Assembly: GCA_003255065.1 (NCBI GenBank)
Contig: QAOA01005271.1
Location: forward strand, 836,807-900,806
Length of the DNA: 64,000 bases
Direction: 5' to 3'
Origin: Cercis canadensis
Taxonomy: Eukaryota; Streptophyta; Magnoliopsida; Fabales; Fabaceae
Positions within the stretch are counted from its first letter, which is position 1. Every line of letters starts with the position of its first letter. The position numbers and the translations under genes were made by a program. The notes under the pieces were generated by a model that saw only the letters and a program-made list of their open reading frames with translations, was not told where the DNA came from and did not search any database. This document shows, piece by piece, positions 39,455 to 50,272 of this stretch.

Positions 39455-40021
39455 ATGGGTGATTCAGACAACGAGTCAGGAGGTCAACCCGGAAACACAA
39501 GCACACACCATGAATTTTCAATCTGCAGAGAGCAAGACAGGTTCCTGCCCATAGCCAACGTTAGCAGGATCATGAAGAAAGCTTTACCAGCAAACGCTAA
39601 GATCTCAAAGGAAGCCAAGGAGACTGTGCAAGAGTGTGTATCAGAGTTCATCAGCTTCATCACAGGGGAAGCGTCTGATAAGTGCCAGAAAGAGAAGAGG
39701 AAGACAATCAACGGTGATGATCTACTGTGGGCCATGACCACACTAGGTTTTGAAGAGTATGTAGAGCCCTTGAAGATTTATTTGCACAAGTATAGGGAGA
39801 TGGAAGGGGAGAAGACTGCTTTGATTGGGGGGAGGCAGCAGGGGAGTGATCACATAAGGGATGGCAATGGTGGGGATTTTGGTTATGCTCATGCCCATGC
39901 CCATGCCCATGACCATGACCATGGAGTGCCATCCAGCATCATGATGATGATGGGGCATCAAGTTCAAGGCCACATGTATGGATCTGGTAGTGGATCAGCA
40001 TCTTCTGGAAGGACTAGGTAG
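39455..40021 (+). CDS. Nuclear transcription factor Y subunit B (NF-YB2/3-like, non-LEC1 type)
   Basis: An intronless gene of 188 residues. The start at 39455 ([10 protein letters not shown]) matches the usual N-terminus of this clade; in-frame sequence upstream lacks another ATG. The histone-fold core spans about residues 25-115, beginning [20 protein letters not shown] and including [17 protein letters not shown] and [14 protein letters not shown]. The KISK position is lysine, not the aspartate of LEC1-type proteins, so an embryo-specific LEC1 role is not indicated. The protein pairs with NF-YC, and with NF-YA or CO-like partners binds CCAAT or related boxes; NF-YB2/3 promote flowering in Arabidopsis. 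The C-terminal tail is His-rich, with alternating Ala-His and Asp-His repeats encoded by a tandem CCCATG-type codon run near 39890-39920, then methionine- and Gly/Ser-rich. The tail is likely variable in length between alleles. Confidence 0.95.
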   Translation: MGDSDNESGGQPGNTSTHHEFSICREQDRFLPIANVSRIMKKALPANAKISKEAKETVQECVSEFISFITGEASDKCQKEKRKTINGDDLLWAMTTLGFEEYVEPLKIYLHKYREMEGEKTALIGGRQQGSDHIRDGNGGDFGYAHAHAHAHDHDHGVPSSIMMMMGHQVQGHMYGSGSGSASSGRTR

Positions 40022-41612
40022 CTCTCTTAGTTTCAGGTTTTCAAGGATCTTTGATTTCAGAGTACACCAGTTTGTTGTTTGTTTATTGTTTGTTGAGTAT
40101 GGAGTATAGACATTATAGTATATGTATCATGATGATGTGACATACATATATTTATAGAGTTTTCTAATCTTTTTTTTTTACTTCTTTTTCTGCAGTAAAT
40201 AATATTTATAGGGAATAAGGGTGCTTTTTTATTTTTATTTTTATGGTAGTGGAATCTTTTCCAATTGGTTCATCATTTATGAGTAAATGGGTTACTTCAT
40301 CTAAATATATGTTGTTCTTTACTTGTAACTGATAACTGACATAGTTTCGTGTGTTTTTGTCTTGTGGTTCTCCTATTTAGTATCTTAGATGGTTTTTGTT
40401 TGCACTTTGCATACTTTAGTTACCTTAATTGGTAACTGGTGGTTACGAGTCCTATCTCCTATGATTATGAGAGAGCCGGAATAATTGAGTGGCTGATCAA
40501 TTTATTTGATGGTTGAATGCATTTATTATATTTCTCATTACACTTGGCCTCATATGGTCCAAATGCTTCCATATAATAAAACAGGTTATTTTTGTTTTTT
40601 ATATAATAATACAGAGATTCAGACTTCTAACCTCTTATAAACTATTTATTAGACTATATTGAATAATTTTAAAATAAACTATTTTTTAACTCATCTTTAA
40701 CGTGAATAAACTTGCTTAAGCCATTTCAACTACGCAAACAAGATTTGACACATTGTTTAGTGTAAACATTTTATATTAATGTGATTTAAAATAACTTAAA
40801 CAATAACTTGTATAAATTATTATATTATTTTTGTAAACGTGACTTGTTAGAAATGAATGAACTCTTTGTTTATAAGCTAATCTATATACCTAACAAAATT
40901 TCGAATAAAAAAACAAAAATTACACAAATTGGGCTACGGCTCTTGTTACATGGCCAAACTGCAGGTGGAAAGAAGAATAGTTTGGTGAGATTTCTTATGT
41001 GTTATAGGATTAAGAGAAATTCTCTTATTCTTCATTAGCACCTAAGAATTTTTGTGTGGGTTGGACTTTGGTGGTTGTTTCCGACAGAGTCATTCAACTA
41101 CGCAATGTTGCTTCCACGTATATAGATATACCTATGTCTATCTATACATGCAGATGTAAAGAAGACAGAGGCAGAGACAGATAACGACGTATTCAGAATC
41201 AATTCAAGTGTGTTCAAACATGACTCATTCGTCTCTTATCTTTGTCAAGGGAAGAAATGGTCCCAAAACATTTTGGCCATTGCCCATTCTCTGAGGCCAG
41301 ATTCCTGTCTAAATTAATACCAAATTCGTGGGAATTAAGGCAAAAGGTACATGCCTCTGTTCTTTTGCCATTCAGAAAGGGCAAGGACTTTGTTGTCTAA
41401 TGACGCTTCAACCCGATCTGAAGGCAGCCATTAACCCAAAAGTCCAAGTTAGTTTGTTGAATTTTGTCGAAGTACATAAAGGAAGATAAGCTTTCAACAT
41501 TATCCTAATAGAGAGAGGGCGAAGAGCATTTCTTTAGTCATACCAAAATTCTCATTATGGTCTATAAGTGGGTCTATGCTGTTTCTCAAATTGTTTGGGG
41601 ACATTGAAAGAA

Positions 41613-41649
<37 letters not shown>

Positions 41650-42242
41650 AGAATGTTGTGTAGTGGTCAATTCAATATTGTGTTTGGTCCTAGAAAAGGA
41701 AAATAAGGAGGAGCTAAGTGCTTCGTTCAAATCATATGATGAAGATTTGACTCTTCAACAATGTTAAGAGAAAGAGATATTATGGTAAAAGAATTGAGAA
41801 AAAATCTATGACACAGTCCTTTGAATGTGTAAGAATCAATGAGTGGTGGCAAGCATGGGAGACCTGCTTGGTCCATAGTAGAATTATTGTCTGCACTCCA
41901 TTTGCGTCCATGACAATCTGCACTAAGGAGCTACCAGAAACAGGGATGATGTCAACATGCAAGTCCATTTATGACATCACAATTTTAATTCATAATATCA
42001 CAAATACATTTTCTAGAAACTAATTCATTTTTGTTTCTATTCCACTTATTCGATTGAAATGACAGAGATTATTCAACTTACTTTGTGGTTCAAACAAAGC
42101 ATATTCAACTGATCATGGACTTCGTTATTTTACCTAATTAATGAAGAACATCATTGATAACTTATTGAATCAAATATCAAATAATACAAAATAAAGTTCA
42201 GATTCAATCCCTCCTAATCAATTGGGTAATTTTTGCTGATCT
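40022..42242. other. Intergenic between convergent NF-YB and Nudix genes, with an (AT)n microsatellite
   Basis: No coding exon was recognised. An uninterrupted AT dinucleotide run of about 33 bp lies at 41614-41646. The rest is AT-rich flank. Confidence 0.55.
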
Positions 42243-45200
42243 TCATAAAGAATTAGACCTCTTGAGGCCCCCAGCATTCAAGTACAAATAATTCTTGTGC
42301 TCATGAAATTGTGATTTCGTAGGTACAGGAGCAAATCCAGAATATTGCCCATCAGTCCTTGCCATGCATATATCATTTATGTACTTCATAAGCTCATGCT
42401 TTTTGACGAATGGCTGAGCTGAATATTCCTCAAATGGCATCCACTGCGGCAAAGAATAATATCAAGACAATGAAAACATGATGAAATGTACCTTCATCAA
42501 TTATGTATTTGCTTGATTCTCATTTTCTATTTTGAACGCATGAATTTTGTTGTCAGAGTTGTATGGATTTTATTTAAGCATGTAGTAAAGATGCGAAGAT
42601 ATTAAATGATGGCTTGGCATTTACAAATTACTCTTGCCTTCTGCAACAACGTACCTGTGCAGCCTCTATCTCCAGTTCCTGCATTTGGATGTCGAAAGAA
42701 AGGGGACACAACATGCACACGAAGAATAGATCTGACTTCCCAAAGAATGAGTTGTGACTTTGTCTGTTAATCAGATGAAAGAGAAGGAATTTGAAGTTAT
42801 CTAAATTCATGAGTCGATGGAACTTTAAAATGAGAAGCAAGAAATAATTTTTTCAATTTACAAAAAGTAACAATCTAATATGGTAATTTTCAAGTAAACA
42901 TGCTACCTGAATGCTAATACTTCCACAAATTCTGAGTCAACCTGAAATTTGAGGGCACCGAGAAATGTTAGGCATCAAGTTACAATGACAAATTTCATCC
43001 ACAGTTTATCAGATAACTGATTTCACAACTAGCCTGCATTTAAATTGTACCAGAGAATAGCTACTTAGTACTTACTCCAGTTTCTTCTTTGACCTCTCTT
43101 ACTGCTGCTGCACAAATATCTTCTCCCTAAATAATATCAATGAGAATATTATGTACATACAACATAGCTTCTTACGGCATAAAGAGAAAGATATGGAAGA
43201 TATTTACTTGATCAACAACTCCTGTAGGTAATTTCCACACTCCTGTTCCCCGAAACAGCCCACTCTTTTCTTGAACCACTAGCACCTATGATCATTATAA
43301 AACCAGAGAATGACACATTTAATCCAATTAACAAGAAGAACTAAATTCTGAAGAATCTTGGAAATCAGTGACACATAACTCTTTTTCCGATGAATATTCT
43401 AATAATTAATCACATAGAAGAACATATGAATTCCACACCCACACACAAAGGGGGAACATGGGGGAGAGAGATTTGAGCGAATTTAAACCCATGAAGATAG
43501 AGTATAAAGATAGGAATTAGAACAGACAGCAAAGACAAAGTCCATTCCTCAAAAGTTTCTTTGTTCCTTATAATTAGAAGAGGTGTTGCTTTCAATCCTA
43601 ATGCACCTGACTTTCTTTTTCCCACCTCATCCCAATCAGTGACATTAACATTTTATCTTTGATAAAGGAACAGTATAAGATTTATCATAGTCCTCTAGCT
43701 ATCAGGGGTTTCTTATACGTAACTTGTAAGACGGGTCACACAGCCACACTAACTCATAATTAGCACTGGGAAAATACCTCTCTTTTTTCATTCATGACAA
43801 ACGCACCAACACCCACCCGGTGTGTGGCATTTTGTGGAATGGTATTTGCACTTTCAGGAATCCAGTAAACAAGCATTATATATTTTGGTTCTGCATGGTG
43901 ATACCAAAAACCTTCCTGTGCAGAAATGCCAAAAACTAATAGTTAGTGCACAAAATCAGCACATAATGACTTAGTGGAACTCAAAATTCACAAATTGGAG
44001 TTCTCAAGAGAATCCATTTATTAATATGGTATGCAACAAAGTCACCTTAACCAGAGGTTCAACAAGATTGACTAGATGAATTGGCAATTTGATCCAAACA
44101 CCTTTCTTGCCCTGCAAGACAATGTTGATTCATTAACTCAATCAACAAAGACAGTGATGACTTCTAGATTCTCAGTACATGTAGTGAGGATAGAAATATG
44201 CCATAAAAATAGAACCCATGACATCAAACCCTCTAGTTCCTATGACTAGAGGAGGTGCCACTAGACCCAAAGGTCATTGCCCCTCTTAAATGTTCTGTTA
44301 ACAGCTAAAGCAACCTTGAAATGAAAATTGTTCAAGCATATCATAGTTGCTAAATCAGGATTAAGCAAGTCTGCAAGTACAGTGACTACATTTTTAAGTG
44401 AGTGAAATTAACAAAGTACAAAACTGAAAGAGAATACAGAAAATTTCTGTATGATGAATGATAAGTTAATTAACTACATTACGTTCTGACAAAGAAGAAA
44501 TTAGAATCAAATAAAACTTTTTGAGACTGCATTGCATGGGAGTATGTGTTTTATATATGTATGTAGGTATCTTGTATGTATAAATGAAGAAGAAACACTA
44601 TTACCAAACAATACAAAGAGGAAAGTAAAAGAAGATAGCCAAAAACTTTGCATTGTAAACACCTAGAAACCAATTTGTGTGCTTGTTTTGTTGTCCTGTG
44701 ACAGCCAAAACATGAAGCACAAACAATTCCTACGTAATTTCACACAGAAAGGCCTGCTGTCTGATCTACAGTTGCATAAGACAAAGTTCATAGGGTATTG
44801 ATACAAAGTTCATAGAACCCATATACATACAAGTTGCAACCAATAGAAAAAAACTACCTGCTGCTTCCAGTGTGAAATTGAAGCTCTGAGAATTGAGACA
44901 AAGCTCGTAGAATCCATAGGCTCATCCATTTCCACAATAACACCACCATGGTCATCATTGGTTGATGTAAGAGGTTTAATCTGTTGCCCTGCATCCTCTG
45001 CAGCCACTTGTGCTGCAGATGGAGATGGACTTGTTGAAGCTGACATTGATCTGATAGGAAAACGAGTTGCCACTCTAATCTTGACTGCTAAGAAAACACA
45101 AGAAACAGTAGCATTAGGCGCTATATAGAAGACTAGCGTATTCATAGTGATTTTAGGCAAAGCTGAACAGTATAATTAAACATTCTTCCAAAAAAAGGAA

Positions 45201-45939
45201 CATAACCCAGTGTAAACAAAGGCTAACAGTCCCTCTTATCCCATTCTTACTGAATGATAAGAGAAGAGGAAAACCCATTTCTCATTATACTACTACAGAG
45301 ATGCATTAAATAACTCAGTTCATGCAGAATCTTAAAAGGAAGTTCTGTTCTCTTTCCAGACACTAGACCTGTCCTGCAGCAAAAATTCTAGATATTTTCA
45401 AATTTCCAGATGGGATATTACTTGTCAAAAGTCAAATACTTGATATCAAGAAAATTGTCTCAGAAGATTGCCAGAAACTTGTTAACAACATGCTAAACAA
45501 AGTAAATACATGGTGTAGCAGAAATATCTTTTCTGCAATGAGATTGGAATCAGTTCAGAACAGAACAAAACTGTAATAATCATAATGAACATACGGATGC
45601 ATGTTTAATGGTGTTCAGAAACGAAAACAGAAGAATTCGAATGGGTTTAGATCAATCAGATAAAAGGGGCATCAAATAAGACATTCAACCAAGATTCTAT
45701 ACCCAACTCAACAGAAAACGAAACTGGGTAATAAAAAAAGCTTAGCTTGGTTCAGTACCTTCTGAAGCAACTCTTTTTATCGTCCTCCCCGAAGATATCA
45801 AACGCTTACTATTTGCAATTGCAAGAAAATGGGAATTTCCGGTTCTTAAAAAGAAGAACGATAGCTTTGGCAGCGGTCTGAGCATGTTATTATTAGATTT
45901 GAATCGAGTACCACTGTACCCAATAAATCTTCGCCACAT
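42243..45939 (-). CDS. Nudix hydrolase (NUDX2/NUDX10-like) with N-terminal extension
   Basis: Nine exons on the minus strand: 45939-45759, 45087-44858, 44111-44046, 43915-43778, 43285-43208, 43126-43076, 42941-42907, 42763-42655 and 42443-42243. All are GT-AG with matching phases, giving 362 residues. The Nudix box is perfect (G-x5-E-x7-REVxEExGV, residues 227-249) and is split over three exons. Conserved plant segments GKKGVWIKLP, EGFWYHHAEP, FGKSDLFFVCML and EIEAAQWMP place it with the NUDX2/6/7/8/10 group, which cleave ADP-ribose, NADH or related nucleoside diphosphates using Mg or Mn. Exon 1 and the start of exon 2 add about 74 residues before Met75 (MSAST), where cytosolic NUDX2 proteins normally begin. 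The extension is basic and Ser-rich, so a mitochondrial or plastid transit peptide is likely. Both starts could be used. Its position beside NF-YB and the trihelix gene supports orthology to At5g47650 (NUDX2). Confidence 0.94.
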
Positions 45940-46281
45940 TTTTTTTCTTCTTTTATTATTATTTATTTTTTTAATTACCTGGGCAAGATTTTCGACCAGA
46001 GTGGTCTGTATGGTCTTAGTAGTTAGTGGCTGAGACTGAGAGGATTTGCCACTTCGGTTTGAACCAAATTCTGACGTTGATTTAAAATGGAAGGGGAAAT
46101 TCGGTGGATGGACACGTCAGCACGTGGACAACGTCGTAATTATGGTCCAACAACATACCAGATTAGTAATTCTAGCGTTTCTATTTTACCCAGGTTTACT
46201 CACAATTAACCACTATTTTTGATTTCACCCTTCTCTCAAACCCTCGCGCCGCAAATTTTTACCATCCGCCACGGACCCTGT
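45940..46281. promoter_or_regulatory. Short divergent promoter shared by the Nudix and trihelix genes, with a G-box
   Basis: Only 342 bp separate the two start codons, which face away from each other. CACGTG lies at 46121-46126, next to ACACGTCAG (46112-46120) and ACAACGTCG. These ACGT-core sites could serve both genes. No TATA box is clear, as in many bidirectional plant promoters. Confidence 0.6.
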
Positions 46282-47436
46282 ATGGACCTCTTCACCGGCG
46301 ACGACTTCCCTGGTCACGTGGCCCCATTTCCTGAGACCAGTGACCTTCTTTACGCTGAGCCAACGGCTCTGATTCACCCTCCAGAGATCATCACCCATGG
46401 CCACGGTCACAACCCGCCGGCGCAGAAACTCCGACCCATTAGGTGCAACGGCAGGTCTTCGCCGGTTTCTCAGGTGGCTGAGTTGCCGGAAAACGGAAGG
46501 CTCGTAGGTACTCCGTTGTGTTGCCAGAACATGGCGTCCTCGGACGTGGATTACCTCAGCAATCAGCTGTGTGTCGCTAATGGTGAGTCAAGTTTGGATT
46601 TTGATTGTGTTGGAAATCAAGGAGAAGCTAGCGAGGTGCTGAAGAAGAAAGATTGCGGCGATGTTGCAGGAAATGCTTGCGTTCAAATGGAGGATCCGGT
46701 GCGGCCCGGGTCGGGCGATGTCGCAAAATTTTGGGACCCGAAGATTATAGAAAGTTTCTTAGAGCAGGATTCTAGGTGAGTTTTGCTGTTCAATCCCTTT
46801 CATTGCTAATATCCAAAGTTAATAACTTTGATTCATTGAGAATTCAGAATATGTTAGATTACAGAATTGGGTTTGTTTTCATATAGACTAGTTACTATTG
46901 GCTAGTAGCACAATCTTTTTAATGTATATTCTTCCACAACATTCTCTTTTTCTATTATCAAATCAAATCTTTTATCTTATTATCTTATGTTTGTGGAGTG
47001 GGGCAGAGCAATCCGACAAAATGATATTAAAAGTTGCATAGTAACTTTTACTGGGTATCATTACATTTTTTAGAGAGTTAATTAGACATTTTGGAAAAGG
47101 ATCGCTGGTAAAGTCTTAATTAGCGACATAACTTTAGTTTTAAGTGTATTTTGTATGTACATTACAACGTATGATTTGTGGCGATGACAGCATGTGATGT
47201 AGGTTATTATTTAGTGTTGTTGGGTGCGATTAGGCATTCTGATTGACAGAGGGAAGCTGGGAACTCGTATCGGAGCCAGGCTGATGGTGCAGGATAACTA
47301 TTTTTATAGGCTCATTGCTTATTATCGCTCGCTATAATAAAGTTTGCGTCTTGACGCTGAATGAGGTTTTCATTTCTTTTTCATCGATACACGATGCTAC
47401 AAGCTTCTGATATGTTTTGTCCTTGCATGATTGAAA

Positions 47437-47485
<49 letters not shown>

Positions 47486-48496
47486 NTTTTTTTTTTTTTT
47501 TTTTTCGTTTTATGTAGTGTTTTTTTGTTTGAAGTCATACCATGCTATCATAGTTGTGTCAACATCTATCTTACTGATTATACAATGCAAGTTTTTGTAG
47601 CATATGGAATTTTCTGTGAGTTGTGGGATACCTTAGGAAAGATGTGTCAATAATAATCATAGCTAGTATCAGGACATTGCCTTTAACCACATTCCTTGTC
47701 AACTTTATCATGAATTTGAGCTGTTTGATAACTTCTACTTCTCTCTTTCAGCTCCTCTTCGGATGGTGACTACGATTCATTTGGGGGTACTAAAGAACCT
47801 GGCAGTGGAAACAGAGGGAAAAAGACAACGAAAAAGCTTGAAGATTTTGTAGAAAATTTGGTTATGAAAGTGATGGAGAAGCAAGAGCAGATGCATAAAC
47901 AATTAGTGGATATGATAGAAAAGAAGGAAAAGGAAAGAGTGATGAGAGAAGAAGCTTGGAAGCAGAAGGAGATGGAAAGAATCAAGAGGGATGAGGAGGC
48001 GCGAGCCCAAGAAAAATCTCGTAATTTAGCCTTGATATCCTTTATTCAGAATTTATTAGGGCATGAGATTCAAATCCCCCAACCAGTAAGCATCTTTAGA
48101 GAAGAAGATGAAGCTGAGGCAAACATCCAGAAAGATTTTAAGAGTGATCCAAGTAGTAACAGATGGCCTGAAGCTGAAGTGCAAGCCCTCATAACTCTAA
48201 GAACTTCCTTAGAAAGCAAGTTTCGTCTTATGGGATCCAAGGGTTCTATATGGGAGGAGATATCTGAAGCAATGAATAATATGGGCTACAACCGTTCTGC
48301 AAAGAAGTGTAAGGAGAAATGGGAAAACATCAATAAGTACTATAAAAGGACAATGGGGAGCGGGAAGAAGCGGCGTCTTAATGGTAAAGCTTGCCCTTAC
48401 TTTGACGAGTTGGACATTTTGTACAGGAATGGTCTCTTGAATCCTGGAAATGCCTTCAGCAATACCAACAACGTTGCCAAGATTGAAAAGGAGTAA
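46282..48496 (+). CDS. Trihelix (GT-2-type) transcription factor with a single C-terminal trihelix
   Basis: Two exons, 46282-46775 and 47752-48496, join at a split serine codon to give 412 residues. Exon 1 encodes about 164 residues of low-complexity, mostly disordered protein with no complete N-terminal trihelix; only a tryptophan-containing remnant (AKFWDPKIIESFLEQ) is seen near its end. A strongly charged coiled coil spans about residues 190-255. The trihelix follows at about 302-392, with tryptophans W303, W332 and W355 at the expected helix positions (RWPEAEVQAL, SIWEEISEAM, KEKWENINKYYKR), and then KACPYFDELD, typical of GT-2 C-terminal domains. The protein probably binds GT elements as a dimer in the nucleus. 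Loss of the first DNA-binding domain matches the Arabidopsis homologue At5g47660. The intron holds a poly-T run with an N. The start at 46282 is the first ATG in frame. Confidence 0.9.
47439..47505. repeat. Poly-T homopolymer with one N, inside the trihelix intron
   Basis: About 67 bases of T are interrupted only by an N at 47486. The true length is probably unresolved in the assembly. It is intronic and does not affect the coding frame. Confidence 0.9.
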
Positions 48497-49731
48497 AATT
48501 TCTTGCACTTCGATATTCAGTTAGTCAGATTTTTTTTTTTTTTTTTCAAATTAATTATCTTATTAGTGAACTTCATTAGATAATATACCACAATTGATCT
48601 TTGTAGTGATTATTTATAAATATTGAATTCACTTTTTGGATTGGCTGTGGAAGATTGGAGTTTAATCTAGTCATTCTCAGACCTAAAACATATAAAAGAA
48701 AGTGTTGACAATGATTGAATCCTGCATTATTTCTGTCCTCACTCCTCACTTGTTTCTTCATTATTTCTGTTTGGTTACCCTTCTCATGTTTAGCTTAAGA
48801 CTTTCGCTGCTGTAAGTTTTTAAGCTCCAAGAACCTTACTAAAATAGTCTCGTCAGATGTGGACTGCTGCAGTGCCCTCCTCTACAGTGGTTAATGCTTA
48901 CAGACTTACACTATAAAGTTTGCTCCTTTTACTTCTCCAGTTGAGGGGCTCAAGGGTACAGTGGTATGTACTATTTCTGAGCATAGGTTTAGCCATTAAT
49001 AGCACAAATTCTTTTATTAATATTATTATTATTTTTCTTATGTGCAGTGTGAAGTTTATGGCTAATATGTACATATAAAGAGACAGGTAAGTGAAACATA
49101 ATGAACCAAATGGGCAGGAAAGAAACATAATGACCCTACCAAACTAGAGTGGCAATTGAGCCAAGCCAATGGGCTCAGCCTCTTATTCTCAACCTTGTAG
49201 GTTTGCAAACTATTATTGTCCTTCCCTTTCTGGCATCAGACGCATACAACACAAATACAGACACAGCCCAAAAAAGAAACAAGAAGGCGAAAAGAACACA
49301 AGCCCTCTATTATTCAGTCCAGTTTCAGACCCTGTTTGGATTAGATGTAGATGGGCTTTATTTTGACTCTAAAATCCTTGGGTGTCTTTGATGAGTTTAT
49401 GTAAACAACTTACCATGTCCAAACAATAAAAAAAAAAAAAACTTATGATGTGATTCACGTCCAAATAGAAAAAGGAAGAGAATTCTATTGGCAAGTTTTT
49501 TCAAACAAACATGAATACTTTATTATAGAAGTACAGATATCAAGTTCATCCACACGGGACTTCAACAAAATTGAATTGAGCTGTCACCTATGCGAAATTA
49601 GAGTGCTAATCGTTGAAATTTAGAGCGATACAATATTTTTCTCCATGATAAACGCAAGCATTATTGTGTCCACATGTCTATGACTAATTATTTAAAGCAA
49701 ACACAAAAAAAAAAACCCACAAATCCTTACC
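48497..49731. other. Intergenic; left part of the segmental duplication begins near 48800
   Basis: This holds the 3' flank of the trihelix gene and then, from about 48800, the upstream part of a duplicated segment that returns from about 52180. No coding exon was recognised. Upstream sequence of the HyPRP genes shared by both copies includes GAGCCAAGCCAATGGG at 49158 and 52842. Confidence 0.6.
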
Positions 49732-49753
49732 TATTAAAGCCCTCTCATGCATG
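49732..49753 (+). promoter_or_regulatory. Core promoter of HyPRP gene 1: altered TATA box and RY motif
   Basis: TATTAAAG (49732-49739) stands where copy 2 has TATAAAAG. CATGCATG, an RY (seed-specific B3 factor) motif, follows at 49746-49753. The start codon is about 90 bp downstream. Confidence 0.6.
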
Positions 49754-49843
49754 TCCAACATCATCAAATACAAGCAAATATTCACAAAAAGATCTCAAGA
49801 ACAACGTTCCACTTGAGAGTTGAGAGCATCTTTGTGAATTGAA

Positions 49844-50272
49844 ATGGCTTCCAAGGCTCTTTCTTCTTCTGCCCTTCTCCTCTCACTCAACCTCCTCTTC
49901 TTCACAATGGTTAGCTCCACTACCCCTTGCTCACCACCAAAAACTCCCCAATACTCACCTGTCCCAAAGACACCTTCTCCATCTGTCCCAAAGACACCTT
50001 CTCCCAACCATTCCAATACTAAGTGTCCTTTTGATACCCTCAAGTTGGGAGTGTGTGTGAACTTGTTGGGTTTGGTGAATGTTCAGATTGGCTCCCCACC
50101 AACCCTCCCTTGCTGCAGCCTCATTCAGGGTCTGGCTGACCTTGAACTTGCCGCTTGCCTTTGCACCGCCATCAAAGCTAACATCCTTGGCATCAACCTC
50201 AATGTTCCCGTTGCCCTGAGCGCGATACTCAACAACTGTGGAAAGAACAACTCTGCCTTCCAGTGTCCTTAA
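49844..50272 (+). CDS. Hybrid proline-rich protein, eight-cysteine (DC2.15-like), copy 1
   Basis: An intronless gene of 142 residues. A signal peptide covers about residues 1-25 ([17 protein letters not shown]). A short proline-rich linker with repeated VPKTPSP follows. The C-terminal eight-cysteine motif has the order C...C...CC...CLC...C...[25 protein letters not shown] and the terminal FQCP. This is the lipid-transfer-protein/hydrophobic-seed-protein fold of the 14-kDa proline-rich family (Pfam Hydrophob_seed type). Such proteins are secreted to the cell wall and act in wall structure, extension or lipid binding; several are seed- or stress-induced. It is a tandem paralogue of the gene at 53515, differing at eight residues (positions 3, 7, 18 and 43 in the leader and linker, 60, two adjacent sites in the last helix, and the final residue). 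The frame is intact. Confidence 0.93.
   Translation: MASKALSSSALLLSLNLLFFTMVSSTTPCSPPKTPQYSPVPKTPSPSVPKTPSPNHSNTKCPFDTLKLGVCVNLLGLVNVQIGSPPTLPCCSLIQGLADLELAACLCTAIKANILGINLNVPVALSAILNNCGKNNSAFQCP

Noticed and set aside
39708..39973. Minus-strand frames rich in His/Met-Gly over the NF-YB tail
   Set aside because: They are shadows of the repeat in the NF-YB coding sequence.
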